NCBI GenBank assembly: GCA_009746045.1
Contig: RPFO01001445.1
Location: forward strand, 1 to 41,044
DNA: 41,044 bases
Direction: 5' to 3'
Origin: Mesostigma viride
Lineage: Eukaryota > Streptophyta > Mesostigmatophyceae > Mesostigmatales > Mesostigmataceae
Each line of letters opens with the position of its first letter. Positions within the stretch are counted from its first letter, which is position 1. Both the position numbers and the translations under genes were made by a program. This document shows positions 29,001-40,395 of this stretch, in pieces. Below the pieces are notes generated by a model. The model had not been told where the DNA came from, searched no databases, and saw only the letters and a program-made list of their open reading frames with translations.

Positions 29001-32000
29001 GGCCATGATGACACCATGGGAGCCTGAATCCTCATCATTTTTTTTATGAAACATCCATGTACGTAGGCCAGCCATGATGACACCATGGGAGCCTGAATCC
29101 TCATCATTTTTTTTTCTTTGACATCCATGTACGTAGACGGGCCATGATGACACCATGGGAGCCTGAATCCTCATCATTAATTACATACATGCCATCCATG
29201 TACGTACACGGGCCATGATGACACCATGGGAGCCTGAATCCTCATCATTTACTATTCCTTGACATCCATGTACGTAGGCCAGCCATGGAGACACCATGGG
29301 AGCCTGAATCCTCCTCGTTAATTACATAAATGCCAACCATGTACGTAGACAAGCCATGATGACACCATGGGAGCCTGAATCCTCATCATTTACTATTCCT
29401 TGACATCCATGTACGTAGACGGGCCATGATGACACCATTGGAGCCTGAATCCTCATCATTAATTACATATATGCCAACCATGTACGTAGACGGGCATTGA
29501 TGACACCATGGGAGCCTAAATCCCTCCTCATTAATTACATACATGCCATCCATGTACGTAGACAGGCCATGATGACACCATGGGAGCCTGAATCCTCATC
29601 ATTTACTATTCCTTGACATCCATGTACGTAGGCCAGCCATGGAGACACCATGGGAGCCTGAATCCTCCTCATTAATTACATAAATGCCAACCATGTACGT
29701 CGACAAGCCATGATGACCCCATGGGAGCCTGAATCCTCATCATTTACTATTCCTTGACATCCATGTACGTAGGCCGGCCATGATGACACCAATGGAGCCT
29801 GAATCCTCCTCGTTAATTACATAAATGCCAACCATGTACGTAGACAAGCCATGATGACACCATGGGAGCCTGAATCCTCCTCATTAATTACATAAATGCC
29901 AACCATGTACGTAGACAAGCCATGATGACACCATGGGAGCCTGAATCCTCATCATTTCTTTTTCTTTGACATCCATGTACGTAGGCCAGCCATGATGACA
30001 CCATGGGAGCCTGAATCCTCCTCATTAATTACATACATGCCATCCATGTACGTACACGGGCCATGATGACACCATGGGAGCCTGAATCCTCATCATTTAC
30101 TATTCCTTGACATCCATGTACGTAGGCCAGCCATGGAGACACCATGGGAGCCTGAATCCTCATCATTAATTACATAAATGCCAACCATGTACGTAGACAA
30201 GCCATGATGACACCATGGGAGCCTGAATCCTCCTCATTAATTACATAAATGCCAACCATGTACGTAGACAAGCCATGATGACACCATGGGAGCCTGAATC
30301 CTCATCATTAATTACATACATGCCATCCATGTACGTAGACAGGCCATGATGACCCCATGGGAGCCTGAATCCTCATCATTAATTACATAAATGCCATCCA
30401 TGTACGTAGACGGGCCATGATGACACCATGGGAGCCTGAATCCTCATCATTAATTACATAAATGCCATTCATGTACGTAGGCCAGCCATGGAGACACCAT
30501 GGGAGCCTGAATCCTCATCATTAATTACATACATGCCAACAATGTAGGTAGACAAGCCATGATGACACCATGGGAGCCTGAATCCTCATCATTTATTTTA
30601 TGAGACATCCATGTACGTAGGCCAGCCATGATGACACCATGGGAGCCTGAATCCTCATCATTTCTTTTTCTTTGACATCCATGTACGTAGGCCAGCCATG
30701 ATGACACCATGGGAGCCTGAATCCTCCTCATTAATTACATACATGCCATCCATGTACGTACACGGGCCATGATGACACCATGGGAGCCTGAATCCTCATC
30801 ATTTACTATTCCTTGACATCCATGTACGTAGGCCAGCCATGGAGACACCATGGGAGCCTGAATCCTCATCATTAATTACATAAATGCCAACCATGTACGT
30901 AGACAAGCCATGATGACACCATGGGAGCCTGAATCCTCCTCATTAATTACATAAATGCCAACCATGTACGTAGACAAGCCATGATGACACCATGGGAGCC
31001 TGAATCCTCATCATTAATTACATACATGCCATCCATGTACGTAGACAGGCCATGATGACACCATGGGAGCCTGAATCCTCATCATTTACTATTCCTTGAC
31101 ATCCATGTACGTAGGCCAGCCATGGAGACACCATGGGAGCCTGAATCCTCCTCATTAATTACATAAATGCCAACCATGTACGTAGACAAGCCATGATGAC
31201 CCCATGGGAGCCTGAATCCTCATCATTAATTACATAAATGCCATCCATGTACGTAGACGGGCCATGATGACACCATGGGAGCCTGAATCCTCATCATTTA
31301 CTATTCCTTGACATCCATGTACGTAGGCCAGCCATGGAGACACCATGGGAGCCTGAATCCTCCTCATTAATTACATAAATGCCAACCATGTACGTAGACA
31401 AGCCATGATGACCCCATGGGAGCCTGAATCCTCATCATTAATTACATAAATGCCATCCATGTAAGTAGACGGGCCATGATGACACCATGGGAGCCTGAAT
31501 CCTCCTCATTAATTACATAAATGCCAACCATGTACGTAGACAAGCCATGATGACACCATGGGAGCCTGAATCCTCATCATTTACTATTCCTTGACATCCA
31601 TGTACGTAGGCCAGCCATGATGACACCAATGGAGCCTGAATCCTCCTCGTTAATTACATAAATGCCAACCATGTACGTAGACAAGCCATGATGACCCCAT
31701 GGGAGCCTGAATCCTCATCATTTACTATTCCTTGACATCCATGTACGTAGACGGGCCATGATGACACCATGGGAGCCTGAATCCTCATCATTTACTATTC
31801 CTTGACATCCATGTACGTAGGCCAGCCATGATGACACCAATGGAGCCTGAATCCTCTTCATTTTCTTAATGAGAGGATTCAGGTTACATAAATGCCAACC
31901 ATGTAGGTAGACAAGCCATGATGACACCATGGGAGCCTGAATCCTCATCATTAAATACATAAATGCCATCCATGTACGTAGGCCAGCCATGGAGACACCA

Positions 32001-33240
32001 TGGGAGCCTGAATCCTCCTCATTAATTACATAAATGCCAACCATGTACGTAGACAAGCCATGATGACACCATGGGAGCCTGAATCCTCATCATTTACTAT
32101 TCCTTGACATCCATGTACGTAGGCCAGCCATGATGACACCAATGGAGCCTGAATCCTCCTCGTTAATTACATAAATGCCAACCATGTACGTAGACAAGCC
32201 ATGATGACCCCATGGGAGCCTGAATCCTCATCATTTACTATTCCTTGACATCCATGTACGTAGACGGGCCATGATGACACCATGGGAGCCTGAATCCTCT
32301 TCATTAATTACATAAATGCCAACCATGTACGTAGACGGGCCATGATGACACCATGGGAGCCTGAATCCTCATCATTTTTTTTATGAAACATCCATGTACG
32401 TAGGCCAGCCATGATGACACCATGGGAGCCTGAATCCTCATCATTTTTTTTTCTTTGACATCCATGTACGTAGACGGGCCATGATGACACCATGGGAGCC
32501 TGAATCCTCATCATTAATTACATACATGCCATCCATGTACGTACACGGGCCATGATGACACCATGGGAGCCTGAATCCTCATCATTTACTATTCCTTGAC
32601 ATCCATGTACGTAGGCCAGCCATGGAGACACCATGGGAGCCTGAATCCTCCTCGTTAATTACATAAATGCCAACCATGTACGTAGACAAGCCATGATGAC
32701 ACCATGGGAGCCTGAATCCTCATCATTTACTATTCCTTGACATCCATGTACGTAGACGGGCCATGATGACACCATTGGAGCCTGAATCCTCATCATTAAT
32801 TACATATATGCCAACCATGTACGTAGACGGGCATTGATGACACCATGGGAGCCTAAATCCCTCCTCATTAATTACATACATGCCATCCATGTACGTAGAC
32901 AGGCCATGATGACACCATGGGAGCCTGAATCCTCATCATTTACTATTCCTTGACATCCATGTACGTAGGCCAGCCATGGAGACACCATGGGAGCCTGAAT
33001 CCTCCTCATTAATTACATAAATGCCAACCATGTACGTAGACAAGCCATGATGACCCCATGGGAGCCTGAATCCTCATCATTAATTACATAAATGCCATCC
33101 ATGTACGTAGACGGGCCATGATGACACCATGGGAGCCTGAATCCTCATCATTAATTACATAAATGCCATTCATGTACGTAGGCCAGCCATGGAGACACCA
33201 TGGGAGCCTGAATCCTCATCATTAAATACATAAATGCCAT

Positions 33241-33640
33241 GATGAGGATTCAGGCTCCCATGGTGTCATCATGGCTGGCCTACGTACATGGATGTCTCAT
33301 AAAATAAATGATGAGGATTCAGGCTCCCGTGGTGTCATTATGGCCCGTCTACGTGTTGTTGGCATGTATGAAATTAATGATGAGGATTCAGGCTCCCATA
33401 GTGTCATCATGGCTGGCCTACGTACATGGTTGGCATTTATGTATTTAATGATGAGGATTCAGGCTCCCATGGTGTCATCATGGCTTGTCTATGTACATGG
33501 TTGGCATTTATGTAATTAATGATGAGGATTCAGGCTCCATTGGTGTCATCATGGCCCGTCTACGTACATGGGTGGCATTTATGTATTTAATGATGAGGAT
33601 TTAGGCTCCCATGGGGTCATCATGGCTTGTCTACGTACAT
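33241..33640 (-). repeat. Inverted segment of the 71-bp satellite
   Basis: From ATGATGAGGATTCAGGCTCC onward the satellite runs in the opposite orientation for five to six units, with more substitutions (for example GGCTCCCGTGG, GGCTCCCATAG) than the direct array. The strand switch is abrupt at about 33238-33241. Confidence 0.93.
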
Positions 33641-33915
33641 GGAGTCATATTGATTCATGGAACAATGAGATACCATTCTTAATTGAAAATTGTTCTTGAT
33701 ACTTTCACATGCATGCCCGGAATCGTGAATTTGTGCGGGTTTCCATGATGACAATCCTCATTGAATTCTTGAGCACACAATATTGAGCAATTTAGGGGCA
33801 CTTCGGCAATGTTGACCATTTTCATTCATGATCAATAAAATTAACATTTAATGCAATAAATACATATTCCACTCATTTTAATAAACCATGCAAAAACTTT
33901 ACAAGCACGCTCAAG
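33641..33915. other. AT-rich spacer, no gene
   Basis: Non-repetitive AT-rich DNA with one degenerate satellite relic (CCATGATGACAATCCTCATT at 33743-33762). I see no gene or RNA. Confidence 0.6.
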
Positions 33916-34690
33916 CTAGGGGTGGGCTGGCATGCACGCGTGGGTGTGGGGGTGGGCTGGCATGCATGCGTGGGTGTGGGGGTGGGCTGGCATGCACGTG
34001 TGGGTGTGGGGGTGGGCTGGCATGCATGCGTGGGTGTGGGGTTGGGCTAGCCTGCATGCGTGGGTGTGGGGGGGGCTGGCATGCATGCGTGGGTGTGTGG
34101 GGGGGCTAGCATGCATGCGTAAGTGTGGGGGGGGGCTGGCATGCATGCGTGGGTGTGGGGGGGGGCTGGCATGCATGCGTGGGTGTGTGGGGGGGCTGGC
34201 ATGCATGCGTAAGTGTGGGGGGGGGCTGGCATGCATGCGTGGGTGTGTATGGGGGCTGGCATGCATGCGTGGGTGTGTGTGGGGGGCTAGCATGCATGCG
34301 TGGGTGTGTGGGGGGGCTGTCATGCATGCGTGGGTGTGTGGGGGGCTGGCATCCATGCGTGGGTGTGTGGGGGGGCTAGCATGCATGCGTGGGTGTGGGG
34401 GTGGGCTAGCATGCATGCGTGGGTGTGGGGGGGGCGGTCATGCATGCGTGGGTGTGTGGGGGGGCTGGCATGCATGCGTGGGTGTGTGGGGGGGCTAGCA
34501 TGCATGCGTGGGTGTGGGGGTGGGCTAGCATGCATGCGTGGGTGTGAGTGTGGGCTAGCATGCATGCGTGGGTGTGGGGGGGGCTAGCATGCATGCGTGG
34601 GTGTGGGGGGGCCGGGGCCGGGGCTAGCATGCATGCGTGGGTGTGGGGGTGGGCTAGCATGCATGCGTGGGTGTGGGGGGGGCTAGCACG
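33916..34690. repeat. GCATGCATGCGTGGGTGTG minisatellite
   Basis: About 25 units of 28-33 bp: GGGCTGGCATGCATGCGTGGG then TGTG and a G run of varied length. Alternating purine-pyrimidine stretches (GCATGCATGCGTG, GTGTGTG) favour Z-DNA, and the G runs could form quadruplexes. Open on both strands as repetitive Cys/Gly/Trp or His/Pro peptides, which I reject as genes. Confidence 0.95.
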
Positions 34691-34712
34691 CCCCACCCCT
34701 CCATCGGCACAG

Positions 34713-34748
34713 CCAGCCTTGTGAGTCTACCCTTAACAACAAGGCTGG
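34713..34748. repeat. 10-bp stem hairpin
   Basis: CCAGCCTTGT at 34713-34722 and ACAAGGCTGG at 34739-34748, separated by 16 bases, at the outer edge of the minisatellite. Role unknown. Confidence 0.6.
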
Positions 34749-34880
34749 TAGGACGACACGCCTGAGCAGCATATGTCATGCCTATCTCAGGCTAATAATG
34801 TGTGATTTTGTGCCAACAACCAAGTTGTTCCACCCAACAACACATTATAAACCCTCTTCCAAAATGCCCAACAAGCCGGA

Positions 34881-34912
34881 CACGTGGAGGACCACACACG
34901 CAGTATATAAAG
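34881..34912 (+). promoter_or_regulatory. G-box plus TATA-like promoter candidate
   Basis: CACGTG (34881-34886) lies 17 bases upstream of TATATAAAG (34904-34912). The pair resembles a core promoter of a green-lineage gene, but no recognisable gene follows, so this may be chance. Confidence 0.25.
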
Positions 34913-36863
34913 AGAAAATAAGCTGACTTTTTATCCAGCCAACCTGTGGCTAGCTGCTCTGGTTAGCATGACAAATGCTAACATTTACTCAGTGGGAAAG
35001 GTGAAGAGACCATTGGAACAGCCTACCTGACGCATGTGCCACCAAAGCATTGTGTCCCGCAAAATGCACACTGCCTCCTTTCTAACAAGCACGAGCCGCT
35101 CTCTTTAGGAGACAGGTGCCAGCTCGTCAGTGTCTGGGGAAAATGATGCCGCTGCTTAGGAAGACCGCGTGAATTTCCTCGAACACAACTGTCTATAAAG
35201 CAAAAGAAATTTCAGAGAAGCATGGAAATAAAAGCATTACACCTTCCCGACAGGTTGTGGGCCACGCGCTGCAGCAAGCCAGCCACGTCACAGACGAACT
35301 TGCTTAAAAACATCCAGGAATCCAGCGATGCAGCGCCAGGACCCGCAACTTCATGGCTGCATCTGGCCGGAAAGAAGGCAAAAAGCTTACGCTCAACGAG
35401 GTAAGAAAGCAGGAAAGCGCTATCTTAGGACGTTTAATACAAGAACGTACCATAACGGGCATTTATTCGTGCCCAGGCGCACAAGAAAGGCCACCCTTTC
35501 ATGGAGAGGTCGGGCGCGCATGGCGCAGGCCTAATGTTATCTTACCGCAAAATGACGGGAAAGGTAAAGATAGCAGCGGGAATTTTTACGGCTTTAGAAA
35601 CATCATTAAACTAGCTTCCATTAGGACCATCAAAACTGGCAACAATCGACAATCACACCTGCAGGCATCAATTATACTTTATTCATCCCGACAGAAATTC
35701 AGGCCGGACCCCCCTGCCGATGGTAAAGAAAAAGAGCCCGCGACATTATAGATCGCAACTATCCCACCATAAATTAGAATCAGTAACTAATTTTCTCCAA
35801 GAATCGAGCATTTTTTCTGCTTTCCGCGAGCCAGATTTGTCACGTTTCGTCTAAAAGCAGTCGCCATGGCCACTTCCGCAAGGGGTGCGCGCACCGTGCA
35901 CCCACTTTTCACGGTACGGAGGGTACCGCGGAATTTTTTTGGCGCGGAAAATATTCGCCGCCAAAAATTAACCATGCATGCATGCCCGTCGTCTCCAAAC
36001 ATTGCATTACATGCACGTGACGGCGTGTTCCCTCGGTCATGGTGCGCGGCGGTGCCAGCTGGACTGATGTCATGCCCTCCACGTAGGCTCGTTCTACATT
36101 TCAGAACTGATCCATGGCGCATAATTAGAATTTTGGAAGGTAGAATCAGGTTCTGAAGGTTCTACATAGTAGCCTAGTAAGGGTACACTAACATGTAGCC
36201 CAGTAGTTACTAATCCTGCGATCATGACGGAATATACATGTAGTGATACTAATCGATACATGTAGTACACATGGTTGGCGCACAGAATGTTGTACAACCT
36301 GCCCGCTCCAGCTTTTTCATGATCTACTGGGCCGTAATCAGGTATTCACCAGTATGCCTCATGGCGACATTACTCAGGTCCAATGGCTTCCCTGGTCTAA
36401 TAACGCGCCCTATTAGCCTTTCACCTGTCACCGCCACACGTGTGTGTGCCCACCTTCATTAGGATTCGCTGATACTCATTTCCCCTCTCACCTCTTTGGT
36501 CCATAATTGGCTAATAAAATATACCCATTTCCCCGAAAATGTTGTACAACCTGCCCTACATGTCGGAAAAACGCACACTCTGACAAACGTGATTGGAATA
36601 TATTGTACAACATCATCACTAACGCTACATCCGGAACTGTTCTAGTGAATAGCATTACAATGTACTCCCCCGGCAGGTGTGGGTGCCCGAGTACTTGGAG
36701 TCTGAACACGCAGTGTCGACTCCTATTGGTGCAAAGGCATTTTTGTCGTCTCTTCATTTTTTTTGTTTTTTTCCCTTTTTTTTTTTTTTCTCCATTTTCA
36801 CAAATCAGATTTTTCAGAACAGTGCATACGGCTAAGCTTTCATTTCGCAAGACAATTCTTACG
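34913..36863. other. Unclassified region with a weak ORF
   Basis: A 132-codon frame at 35353-35751 (starting MAASGRKEGKKLTLNEV) has ordinary composition and a GAG/GTAAGA splice-donor-like site at about 35397-35404, but I recognise no family. The palindrome GTTGTACAAC occurs at 36289-36298 and 36541-36550 in a shared context AATGTTGTACAACCTGCCC, with a third partial copy at about 36604. A T-rich tract spans 36755-36791. No confident gene. Confidence 0.35.
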
Positions 36864-37614
36864 GCACCTTCCAAAGTCCCTGGTGTGTGTCAGTGCAGCG
36901 TCGACATGGCATGCGTGGAGGATATTTGCGTACGTACGACGAATCATCTGAAACGACTGGTCCAACCTGAAAAATTTTGAATTTTTGCCGTGTCCAGTAA
37001 CGGTCCTAGGTTGCACCCGCGGGCCGTTCCGGCAGCTGTACAGAATAGATCAGAAAGATACGCCGCGCAACGACGCCTGTGCCCGGCAAATCATTTGTGA
37101 GCCCGGAACTGAACAGTCACTGCAAATGTCGAGTATTTATTGCTCCAACCCCACAAAAAAGCGTTCCGGACCTGTTCGAAGCGAAGAGCACTGACAGGGA
37201 TCGGACCCGAGCCAGATTTGTGTGCGGACCATGATGGCTGGCCTCCCTCACTCCGCAACCTCACTCTGGACGCAGGTTCGAATCCTGTCAGTGCTATTCG
37301 CTTCGAACAGTTCCGGAACGCTTTTTTTGGGGGGGTGGAGCAATAGATTTTCGACGTTTGTAGTGACTGTTCAGTTCCGGGCTCACATTTGCCGGGCACT
37401 GGCGTCGTTGCGCGGCGTATCTTTGTGATCTTTTCTGTACAGCTGTCGGAACGGCCCGCGGGTGCAACCTAGGACCGTTACTGGACACGGAAAAAATTTA
37501 AAATTTTTCAGGTTGGACCAGTCGTTTCACATGATTCGTCGTACGTACGCAAATATCCTCCACGCATGCCATGTCGACGCTGCACTGACACACACCAGGG
37601 ACTTTGGAAGGTGC
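36864..37614. mobile_element. Second large palindrome with tRNA-like centre
   Basis: Left arm 36864-37200 and right arm 37282-37614 are imperfect reverse complements (outer ACCTTCCAAAGTCCCTGG, inner AGCACTGACAGG), with differences scattered along the arms. The central 80 bp or so is unpaired. The right inner arm reads GCAGGTTCGAATCCTGT, a well-paired tRNA T arm with a perfect B box, followed by CAGTGCT, which pairs with AGCACTG across the centre. The left arm holds a decayed mirror copy. No complete cloverleaf fits. Target duplication is unclear (GCACC occurs at both edges). More decayed than the palindrome at 15881-17130. Confidence 0.75.
37276..37286 (+). promoter_or_regulatory. Pol III B-box-like sequence in second palindrome
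   Basis: GGTTCGAATCC (within 37274-37288), identical in core to the B boxes of the first palindrome and likewise directed outward from the centre. Confidence 0.45.
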
Positions 37615-37718
37615 GCACCCTGCCCGCCCAGGTAATTGATGCGGTGTTTTGCAGGCGCGCACCGCCGGATGCGCCCACCACGCCCGCCACCGCACGTCCA
37701 GTGACCGACTGTGGTCCA

Positions 37719-38505
37719 CGTTCTTTTTCGCCTGCGGGTGCAGCCCCCATAATGCGTACGAGCAGCTTCACGGCTTTCTTCTTTGGAAATCAAGAACAAC
37801 GGGCCTGACAACAACAACAACGACAGCAGCATCAGCAACAACAAGAGTGAGTTGCGGGATTTTACGTACGTGGTTTTCCTAATTTTTTTTCACCTGGCAT
37901 GTTGAGTATTCATCCCATTTTGCGTCATGACGGCTTCCTGAACGACGACTCTCTCTCCCTCTCCCTCTCCCCCCCTCTCCCTCTTATTTTTCACCAGGTT
38001 TTTCATGCCGATTTTAAATCCCTTTTGCGTCATGCTCTTTGTAGCGTGATGTCGTCAATTGTCACTCACAACAATACTATCATTGTGGTTCGTTCTTTTT
38101 CGCCTGCGGGTGCAGGTCACGAGCGTTGCGTACGAGCAGCTTCACGGCTTTCTTCTTTGGAAATCAAGAACAACGGGCCTGACAACAAGAACAACGACAG
38201 CAGCATCAGCAACAACAAGAGTGAGTTGCGGGATTTTATGTACGTTGTTTTTCTCATGTTTTTTCACCTGTCATGTTGAGTATTCATCCCATTTTGCGTC
38301 ATGCCGGCTTCCTGAACGACGACTCTCTCTCCCTCTCCCTCTCCCCCCCTCTCCCTCTTATTTTTCACCAGGTTTTTCATGCCGATTTGTAATCCCTTTT
38401 GCGTCATGCTCCTTGTAGCGTGATGTCGTCAATTGTCACTCACAACCATGCTATCATTGTGGTTCGTTCTTTTTCGCCTGCGGGTGCAGGTCACGAGCGT
38501 TGCGT
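37719..38505. repeat. 373-bp tandem duplication (two full copies plus a partial)
   Basis: CGTTCTTTTTCGCCTGCGGG starts at 37719, 38091 and 38465, giving periods of 372 and 374. Each full copy carries a GCAG, an AGAGTGAGTTGCGGG stretch resembling splice sites, and a short CTCTCCCTCTCCC tract. Open frames cross it but none is convincing. Nothing recognisable lies at 37615-37718. Confidence 0.88.
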
Positions 38506-38547
38506 GCGGTGCGTCATCAATCCAAGAACAAAACACGATGTGGCTAA

Positions 38548-39566
38548 ACCCTCCCTCCCTCTCCCTCTCCCTCTCCCTCTCCCTCTCCCTCTCCCTCTCC
38601 CTCTCCCTCTCCCTCTCCCTCTCCCTCTCCCTCTCCCTCTCCCTCTCCCTCTCCCTCTCCCTCTCCCTCTCCCTCTCCCTCTCCCTCTCCCTCTCCCTCT
38701 CCCTCTCCCTCTCCCTCTCCCTCTCCCTCTCCCTCTCCCTCTCCCTCTCCCTCTCCCTCTCCCTCTCCCTCTCCTCTCCCTCTCCCTCTCCCTCTCCTCT
38801 CCCTCTCCCTCTCCCTCTCCCTCTCCCTCCCTCTCCTCTCCCTCTCCCTCTCCTCTCCCTCTCCCTCTCCCTCTCCCTCTCCCTCTCCCTCTCCCTCTCC
38901 CTCTCCCTCTCCCTCTCCCTCTCCCTCTCCCTCTCCCTCTCCCTCTCCCTCTCCTCTCCCTCTCCCTCTCCCTCTCCTCTCCCTCTCCCTCTCCCTCTCC
39001 CTCTCCCTCTCCCTCTCCCTCTCCCTCTCCCTCTCCCTCTCCCTCTCCCTCTCCCTCTCCCTCTCCTCTCTCTCCCTCTCCCTCTCCCTCTCCCTCTCCC
39101 TCTCCCTCTCCCTCTCCCTCTCCCTCTCCTCTCCCTCTCCCTCTCCTCTCCCTCTCCCTCTCCCTCTCCCTCTCCCTCTCCTCTCCCTCTCCCTCTCCTC
39201 TCCCTCTCCTCTCCCTCTCCCTCTCCCTCTCCCTCTCCCTCTCCCTCTCCCTCTCCCTCTCCCTCTCCCTCTCCCTCTCCCTCTCCCTCTCCCTCTCCTC
39301 TCCCTCTCCCTCTCCCTCTCCTCTCCCTTCCCCTCCCTCTCCCTCTCCTCTCCCTCTCCCTCCTCTCCCTCTCCCTCTCCCTCTCCCTCTCCCTCTCCCT
39401 CTCCCTCTCCCTCTCCCTCTCCTCCCCTCTCCCTCTCCCTCTCCTCTCCCTCTCCTCTCCCTCCCTCCCTCCTCCCTCCCTCCCTCTCCTCCCCCTCCCT
39501 CCCTCCCCCCTCCCTCCCTCCCTCCTCCCTCCCTCCTCTCCCTCCCTCCTCCCTCCTCCCTCCCTC

Positions 39567-39627
<61 letters not shown>

Positions 39628-40059
39628 CTCTCTCTCTCCCTCTCTCTCTCTCTCTCCCTCTCCCTCTCCCTCTCCCTCTCCCCTCCCTCCCCTCTCCCTC
39701 TCCCTCTCCCTCTCCCTCTCCTCTCCCTCTCCCTCTCCCTCTCCCTCTCCCTCTCCCTCTCCCTCTCCCTCTCCTCTCCCTCTCCCTCTCCCTCTCCCTC
39801 TCCCTCTCCCTCTCCCTCTCCCTCTCCCTCTCCCTCTCCCTCTCCCTCCCCTCCCTCCCTCCCTCCCTCCCTCCTCCTCTCCTCCCTCCCTCCCTCCCTC
39901 CCTCCCTCCCTCCCTCCCTCCTCCCTCCCTCCCTCCCTCCCTCCCTCCCTCCCTCCCTCCTCCCTCCCTCCCTCCCTCCCTCCCTCCCTCCTCTCCCTCC
40001 CTCCCTCCCTCCCTCCCTCCATCCCTCCCTCCCTCCCTCCCTCCATCCCTCCATCCCTC
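38548..40059. repeat. CCCTCT hexamer array
   Basis: About 1.5 kb of CTCCCT hexamers with occasional 5-base slips, a CT dinucleotide stretch (39570-39655) and a CCCT tetramer stretch (39846-40057). Strong strand asymmetry (pyrimidine-only plus strand). The Glu/Arg/Gly-rich minus-strand open frames are composition artefacts. Confidence 0.97.
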
Positions 40060-40395
40060 TTACGGTTACGCTTACGCTTACGCTTACGCTTACGGTTACG
40101 CTTACGCTTACGGTTACGCTTACGCTTACGCTTACGCTTACGCTTACGCTTACGCTTACGCTTACGCTTACGCTTACGCTTACGCTTACGCTTACGCTTA
40201 CGCTTACGCTTACGCTTACGCTTACGCTTACGCTTACGCTTACGCTTACGCTTACGCTTACGCTTACGCTTACGCTTACGCTTACGCTTACGCTTACGCT
40301 TACGCTTACGCTTACGCTTACGCTTACGCTTACGCTTACGCTTACGCTTACGCTTACGCTTACGCTTACGCTTACGCTTACGCTTACGCTTACGC
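40060..40395. repeat. TTACGC hexamer block
   Basis: About 56 consecutive TTACGC hexamers, nearly perfect, with a few TTACGG variants at the left edge. It has the period of telomeric repeats but matches no telomere sequence I know. Confidence 0.95.

Larger units (their letters stand above)
24100..33240 (+). repeat. 71-bp satellite array with ~3.3 kb higher-order duplication
   Basis: About 105 units of 70-72 bp built on GCCATGATGACACCATGGG, GCCTGAATCCTC and CCATGTACGTAG. Two main variants differ in the spacer: TTAATTACATAAATGCC against TTTACTATTCCTTGACATCC. A block is repeated at a distance of 3337 bp (27188-29177 against 30525-32514, including rare variants such as AATGAGAGGATTCAGG at 28530 and 31869). 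At the left part of the duplication the second copy lacks about two units (141 bp). The array is interrupted at 24320-26090 by a transposon. Open frames on it are repetitive and not genes. Confidence 0.95.

Noticed and set aside
27188-32514. Repeated 68 and 112 codon frames in the satellite
   Set aside because: They recur because the satellite block recurs at 3337 bp; the frames have no independent support.
24100-33240. CRISPR-like array
   Set aside because: Regular repeats, but the intervening segments are themselves conserved variants, not unique spacers, and the context is eukaryotic.
37187-37295. Complete tRNA gene at the centre of the second palindrome
   Set aside because: The acceptor strands pair and the T arm is good, but the interior is too long and no D or anticodon arm could be folded by eye.
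37566-38418. Exon-like frames in the 373-bp tandem repeat
   Set aside because: Splice-like GCAG and GTGAGT motifs exist, but no frame gives a recognisable protein and the unit is tandemly repeated.
38429-40054. 500-540 codon minus-strand Glu/Arg/Gly frames
   Set aside because: CCCTCT hexamers read as simple dipeptide repeats; not protein genes.
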